Shown: piece by piece, positions 60,308 through 64,000 of the stretch
Layout of the letters: each line of letters starts with the position of its first letter
How positions within the stretch are numbered: position 1 is the first letter of the stretch
DNA from: Candidatus Nitrosopelagicus sp.
GTDB taxonomy: Archaea; Thermoproteota; Nitrososphaeria; Nitrososphaerales; Nitrosopumilaceae
Direction of reading: 5' to 3'
Assembly (NCBI GenBank): GCA_028345965.1
Contig: JAOMEP010000002.1
Location: 1 to 64,000 of the forward strand
DNA length: 64,000 bases
Position numbers and translations under genes: made by a program
The notes under the pieces: generated by a model
Databases searched by the model: none
Seen by the model: only the letters and a program-made list of their open reading frames with translations
What the model was told of the DNA's origin: nothing

Positions 60308-60640
60308 CTAGTAACCATCTTTCTGTCGTTGCCTGTTAATCTCATTTTTTCTCTCATATTCTTTCAAGATATCGTCAGGTGTGAGGTTTAGCTCAAGTGA
60401 TGCTTGAACAACAAAGTGCCAAATGTCTATCAGCTCTTCTCTTGCTTCTGCTTTATCAAATTCAGTTGGTGTCTTCCACCACTTCCAATTTGTAGTACGT
60501 TGTAGTTCTACTGCTTCATGCATTATTGCAGTACACAATGCAGATACTTTACCTTCAGTATCTTCTGGATATCTGTCAAGATTCATCATCTCTGACAAAC
60601 CTTTTTGCATAGAAAAAATTGAATCCAGTCTATCTTCCAT
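60308..60640 (-). CDS. dUTPase/MazG-like nucleotide pyrophosphohydrolase
   Basis: This is a 110-residue all-alpha protein. HEAVELQR near 38-45 and the later REELIDIWHF supply the paired Glu/Asp metal ligands of the all-alpha NTP pyrophosphatase superfamily (dimeric dUTPase, MazG). The WKWWKTP segment resembles dimeric dUTPases. It likely cleans up dUTP or modified nucleotides. Confidence 0.8.
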   Translation of the reverse strand: MEDRLDSIFSMQKGLSEMMNLDRYPEDTEGKVSALCTAIMHEAVELQRTTNWKWWKTPTEFDKAEAREELIDIWHFVVQASLELNLTPDDILKEYERKNEINRQRQKDGY

Positions 60641-60672
60641 AATTTATAAAAAAAAATCTTATCTATAACTCT

Positions 60673-61566
60673 TCAAAAAGTAACCATTTTCTCATACTGT
60701 CTTATTCTTTTTGAAATATCTGATTTCTTTAATGATGTTAGTCCTGCCAATCCATATTTTTCAACAGCAAATGATCCCATTACATTTCCATAAATAATTG
60801 ATTTTTTAATTTCAGAAAAACCGGTCTTATTTTTTGCAGCCAAGTGTCCAATCATTGCACCTGCAAAAGAATCTCCTGCACCGGTTGGATCTACAACAGA
60901 TTCTAATGAAAATCCAACTGATGGAAAAATCACATCTTCATGAAATAGCAATGCACCGTGTTCTCCTTTTTTAATTACAACATAGTTGGCTCCCCAACTC
61001 ATCATTTTTTTTGCACATTTGATCAAATTGTCTTCTTTTGTGAGTAATTTTGCCTCTTCATCATTAATCACTACCGCGTCAACTGATTTTATCATTTTAA
61101 TTACAGCATTACGTTTTGTTGCAATCCAATATTCTATTGTATCACACATTGAAAATTTTACATTATCAAATTCTTTTATTATTTTTGCATTTTGTTCTGG
61201 ATCATTATTTGCTAGATAAACAAATTCTGATTTTTTGTATACATCCGGTACTTTTGGTTTAAAATCTGCTAGTACATTTAGTTCTGTTTTGAGTGTTTCA
61301 CGCACACTCATCGTTGCATCATACTTGCCATCATATCTGAATGTCTTACCATTTAGAACTGTTAGTCCTTTTAGATCAAGATGGTTTTTCAATACTGTGT
61401 GATATTTCTTAGGAAAATCACTACCAACAACCGCAATTAATCCTGGTTTTGTGAAAAAACTTGCTGAAACTGCTGCAAATGTTGCTGCTCCTCCTAGTAC
61501 ATTTTTCAAAGTTTTTTTTGGAGTTCTGATTGTATCTAATGCAGTTGAACCAAAAACCGTTAACAT
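60673..61566 (-). CDS. PfkB-family sugar or nucleoside kinase
   Basis: This is a 297-residue protein from ATG 61566 (MLTVFGSTALDT), the likely start; the frame is open to 61605. The anion-hole loop DPTGAGDSFAGAMIGH near 230-245 is the PfkB signature, and the N-terminal GGAATFAAVSAS fits the substrate site. The substrate is not determined. Confidence 0.88.
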   Translation of the reverse strand: MLTVFGSTALDTIRTPKKTLKNVLGGAATFAAVSASFFTKPGLIAVVGSDFPKKYHTVLKNHLDLKGLTVLNGKTFRYDGKYDATMSVRETLKTELNVLADFKPKVPDVYKKSEFVYLANNDPEQNAKIIKEFDNVKFSMCDTIEYWIATKRNAVIKMIKSVDAVVINDEEAKLLTKEDNLIKCAKKMMSWGANYVVIKKGEHGALLFHEDVIFPSVGFSLESVVDPTGAGDSFAGAMIGHLAAKNKTGFSEIKKSIIYGNVMGSFAVEKYGLAGLTSLKKSDISKRIRQYEKMVTF

Positions 61567-61700
61567 GTATTTTTTAGTAGAAATTATGTATAAATCCCTT
61601 GTCAAAAAAATTACTTGTTAATGATTTGTGTATATCTTTTGATTATTTCTCTAAGCTACTTTGAGCTAGTAAAATAAATCAATATTTGCTTAGATTAGAT

Positions 61701-62129
61701 ATGGCAAAAATACGAATCAAACAAGGTCCTAATGAAATCGAGATTGATTCTAGAGACTTTTATGTTGATAATGATTCTGTAGCCGAAGTAGTTGAATCAC
61801 TAAAACAATTACTCAATGAAAGATCGCAACCTGATGTAATGAGTTCATTAGAAGATGCTGAATTCCATGAGCCTGAATTTTCATCTCCATCTACAATTGC
61901 AGTTGATGATATTAGACATAAGTTAAGAATTTTAGAAAAAGACTCTTTCTTTGATCAACCAAAAACTGTTGGAGAAACAGTTGCACAAATGTCTGAATAT
62001 GGTTGGACCGCAAGTCCATTTGATGTATCAGTTGCATTAACAAAGATGGCATTCAACAAAGAATTTCTAAAAAATACTGTAGATGATAGAAATCAATATG
62101 TTTCAAAAGAAGCACTACTAACAAATTAA
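61701..62129 (+). CDS. Soluble protein, unknown function
   Basis: This is a 142-residue protein from ATG 61701 (MAKIRIKQGPNEIEID), the likely start; the frame opens at 61686. The N-terminus is a short beta strand pair. Helical segments follow, including a C-terminal one (PFDVSVALTKMAFNKEFLKN). No family is recognised. Confidence 0.6.
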   Translation: MAKIRIKQGPNEIEIDSRDFYVDNDSVAEVVESLKQLLNERSQPDVMSSLEDAEFHEPEFSSPSTIAVDDIRHKLRILEKDSFFDQPKTVGETVAQMSEYGWTASPFDVSVALTKMAFNKEFLKNTVDDRNQYVSKEALLTN

Positions 62130-62177
62130 AAATAAATTTTAGATAATCTATACATACTTTGAAAGTTATATCATACT

Positions 62178-62333
62178 ATGGATGAAAAACAAGAAATTCC
62201 AAAAGAAATTGATGATCATTACAAACTATTTGGAAAAGAAGCATGGGAAGTAGAATATGGTGACAAATGTCCCTTATGTAATTCTAGATTTGATGAATTT
62301 GAAGGATGTGCTTGTGATTCAAAAGGCGACTAG
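62178..62333 (+). CDS. Tiny protein with a Cys-rich end
   Basis: This is 51 residues, translated by hand. An acidic start (MDEKQEIPKEIDDHYKLFG) is followed by CPLC and a later CAC, together a probable zinc knuckle. Its stop overlaps the convergent anchored-protein gene by 4 nt. No family is recognised. Confidence 0.6.
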   Translation: MDEKQEIPKEIDDHYKLFGKEAWEVEYGDKCPLCNSRFDEFEGCACDSKGD

Positions 62334-63526
62334 TTTTTCTTTAGTTTAAAAATAACTCCGCTAATAATTCCTACAATAATTAGTCCTACAATAATTCCTA
62401 CAATAGTCATACTATTATCAGAATTCTGCGTTTGGCTTTTTTCCAATTCATCTGCGAATGATAATTCATTCACTTTCTCTTGATTTGTTTGACTGTATTG
62501 TGCTGCTAACTCTGAAGCTGCTTGAGTTCCAGGTATTGGAAGTGCAACTCCTTTTTCTTCATCTACTTTTGGTAAAGATTTTACTTCTCTTGATTTTATA
62601 TTTTCAATTTGTTCTAATCTTTTTTGATGTTCTTCTGGTGTGGCTCCAATAATGGAAACAATTCCTTCCCCAATTGTTCTAAATGATATACTTACATGAG
62701 TTTCATTTTGAGAAAATTCTGTTTTTCTAATTTTATCTACTTGGTCTAAACTTGTATCATCTTTTTCTGTAAAGTATACTTCATATGGATTTAAAAAATT
62801 TTCTAAGGGAATTTTTAGTATATACAATTGATCATTACCCTTAACATCAAAATTTAGTAATTGTGTTCCTCCTTCTATGAATTCTATTTCAAAAATTTCT
62901 TCATTTGATAATAATTCTATTTCAAACTTACCTTGACTAGATGAAATTTCTTTTGTAGATATTTTTTCATCATGGAGATATTCTAGCATTACCCCACATC
63001 CTATACAATTAATTCCTTTTGCGTCAGAAACATCTACCGGTCTGGAGTTTACAAAAATAAATTCTATATCTTCATCAAACATTATCGTTATGTCAAATGA
63101 TGATTGAATATTTTTTTTCCATAATCCATCTTCTAGTTCCATGAAATTATCTAAATCATATTCAGCAATCAAATCATAATTACCTGCTTTTTGATTTAAA
63201 ATGATAAATTTTGATTCTTCAAATGTTGTTTTTTCATATGAAGAATTTAGTTTATCTCCGTCTTCATCTGCAACTATCAAATTTGAGTGTGGACCTGGGA
63301 ATATTTCTATAAATCTAGGTCTGTCAGCACCCCATGCCCCTGTCTCTATTACATGTCTAACATGAATATCTGAATTTTTTCCAACTTCAAAAATTATTGT
63401 CTGCTGCTCGATTAATACGCCGTTTTTTTGTTCAAGTAATTCATCTAAAGTCTCTTCGGCAAAAATTTGTGGTGAAATTGAAACTAAAACAACTGAAATT
63501 ATTATGAATAAAAATTTCTTTTCCAA
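62330..63526 (-). CDS. Secreted, membrane-anchored protein, unknown function
   Basis: This is a 398-residue protein from TTG 63526, the likely start because the frame above it overlaps the cyclophilin gene. A signal helix (about 3-22), a long beta-rich exported domain, and a C-terminal anchor helix (about 372-393, MTIVGIIVGLIIVGIISGVI) are visible. A Cys pair (INCIGCG) occurs mid-domain. It resembles other exported thaumarchaeal proteins but no family is recognised. Confidence 0.68.
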   Translation of the reverse strand: MEKKFLFIIISVVLVSISPQIFAEETLDELLEQKNGVLIEQQTIIFEVGKNSDIHVRHVIETGAWGADRPRFIEIFPGPHSNLIVADEDGDKLNSSYEKTTFEESKFIILNQKAGNYDLIAEYDLDNFMELEDGLWKKNIQSSFDITIMFDEDIEFIFVNSRPVDVSDAKGINCIGCGVMLEYLHDEKISTKEISSSQGKFEIELLSNEEIFEIEFIEGGTQLLNFDVKGNDQLYILKIPLENFLNPYEVYFTEKDDTSLDQVDKIRKTEFSQNETHVSISFRTIGEGIVSIIGATPEEHQKRLEQIENIKSREVKSLPKVDEEKGVALPIPGTQAASELAAQYSQTNQEKVNELSFADELEKSQTQNSDNSMTIVGIIVGLIIVGIISGVIFKLKKN

Positions 63527-63530
63527 GGTT

Positions 63531-64000
63531 TTACTCTGATATGGAAACTTTGAGCATTTTTGCATCTTCTAGAGGACAGTCATTTCCATCCCTATCAAGA
63601 CTTACTATTTTATCTGCAACATCCATTCCTTCTGTTACCTCTCCAAATACTGTGTATTCTCTATCTAGGAATGTGCTGTCTTTTGTTACTATGAAAAATT
63701 GTGAACCTGCACTATCAGGATCTGTTGCTCTTGCCATTGAAACAATTCCTCGTAAATGTGATCTTGAACTAAATTCTCCTTTAACGTTGAATCCTGGTCC
63801 GCCCATTCCCCACTGACTTTTCATGTTTGGATCTTTAGTATTTGGGTCTCCTCCTTGAATCATGAATCCCGGAATAACTCTATGGAATAATGTACCATCA
63901 TAAAATCCATCATTTGCTAATTTTACAAAACTCCTTACAGTTTCTGGTGCTAACTCTGGCAACAAATTAAATGAAATATTTCCGTGATTGGTTTCTATGT
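63531..64000 (-). CDS. Cyclophilin-type peptidyl-prolyl isomerase, 5' partial
   Basis: The frame continues to the right window edge, so the N-terminus is outside. The visible part begins IETNHGNISFNLLPELAPET and includes FHRVIPGFMIQGGDP and the SMARATDPDSAGSQFFI segment, the cyclophilin active site. The enzyme speeds proline isomerisation in folding proteins. A TTG inside the frame at 63965 is not the true start. Confidence 0.92.
   Translation of the reverse strand, partial: IETNHGNISFNLLPELAPETVRSFVKLANDGFYDGTLFHRVIPGFMIQGGDPNTKDPNMKSQWGMGGPGFNVKGEFSSRSHLRGIVSMARATDPDSAGSQFFIVTKDSTFLDREYTVFGEVTEGMDVADKIVSLDRDGNDCPLEDAKMLKVSISE

Noticed and set aside
1-64000. CRISPR array, IS element, prophage or toxin-antitoxin system
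   Set aside because: No repeat-spacer pattern, transposase, integrase or matched toxin gene was seen; the AbrB-like protein has no partner.

Overview
The window reads as chromosomal sequence from a low-GC, Nitrosopumilus-like ammonia-oxidising archaeon (Thaumarchaeota/Nitrososphaerota). Supporting genes are both subunits of DNA polymerase D, a GINS subunit, PCNA, Orc1/Cdc6, TFB, TFS, RpoL, a thermosome, GGGP synthase (archaeal lipids), a CdvB (ESCRT-III-like) division protein, a class I CCA-adding enzyme, and secreted proteins with the 'NAGWWADGQI' repeat. Genes are closely packed on both strands. Many starts are TTG or GTG, and several TATA-like boxes lie about 25 nt before the start codon, as expected for leaderless mRNAs. 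I found no rRNA, no tRNA, no CRISPR array, no insertion sequence and no prophage.

Layout. 1-2.2 kb: cobalamin CbiE (cut by the window edge), a HEPN-like protein, an AN1 zinc finger and GINS. 2.3-7.3 kb: glutamine synthetase, thermosome and serine hydroxymethyltransferase. 7.3-16.6 kb: a replication region with PolD large subunit, GGGP synthase, a group of small putative DNA-binding proteins, a likely replication origin at about 13.3-13.77 kb, Orc1/Cdc6 and PolD small subunit. 16.6-25.5 kb: a SpoIIM-like protein, an SDR, and a tRNA-end operon (ThpR, CCA enzyme, and a kinase-like/DNA-glycosylase fusion); then a UPF0200/UPF0201 pair, RNase Z and PRPP synthetase. 25.5-31.9 kb: MscS channel, KamA-like radical SAM enzyme, hemerythrin-like protein, APS kinase facing CysQ, and GtrA. 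31.96-32.1 kb: a candidate structured RNA with its own TATA box. 32.1-37.6 kb: CdvB and a coiled-coil neighbour, a membrane-anchored winged-helix operon, and FolE. 37.6-46.7 kb: a GPN GTPase, homoserine kinase and QueC operon, a flippase-like protein, a second SDR, a repeat-bearing secreted protein, TFB, a Na+/H+ antiporter and an ACT-like regulator. 46.7-53.3 kb: Hsp20, several tiny zinc fingers, a duplicated CxxC-x17-CxxC/RGG protein, a cyclase, an aminotransferase, a 7-cysteine ferredoxin, a dual-specificity phosphatase and a tandem pair of 50-residue paralogues. 53.3-64 kb: RpoL-TFS-PCNA-aspartate kinase, CobJ, TyrRS, membrane proteins, a dUTPase-like protein, a PfkB kinase and a cyclophilin cut by the right edge.

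How the genes fit together. Orc1, both PolD subunits, GINS and PCNA make this a replication-rich segment, and the Orc1 upstream gap has inward-facing ORB-like boxes around an AT-rich core. FolE and QueC fit preQ0/archaeosine synthesis, CysC with CysQ fits sulfate activation and PAP removal, and aspartate kinase with homoserine kinase fits threonine synthesis. CbiE and CobJ belong to corrin synthesis.

The less explained parts are the structured RNA, the set of small DNA-binding proteins beside the origin, the kinase-glycosylase fusion, the tandem 50-residue proteins and several short operator-like repeats.
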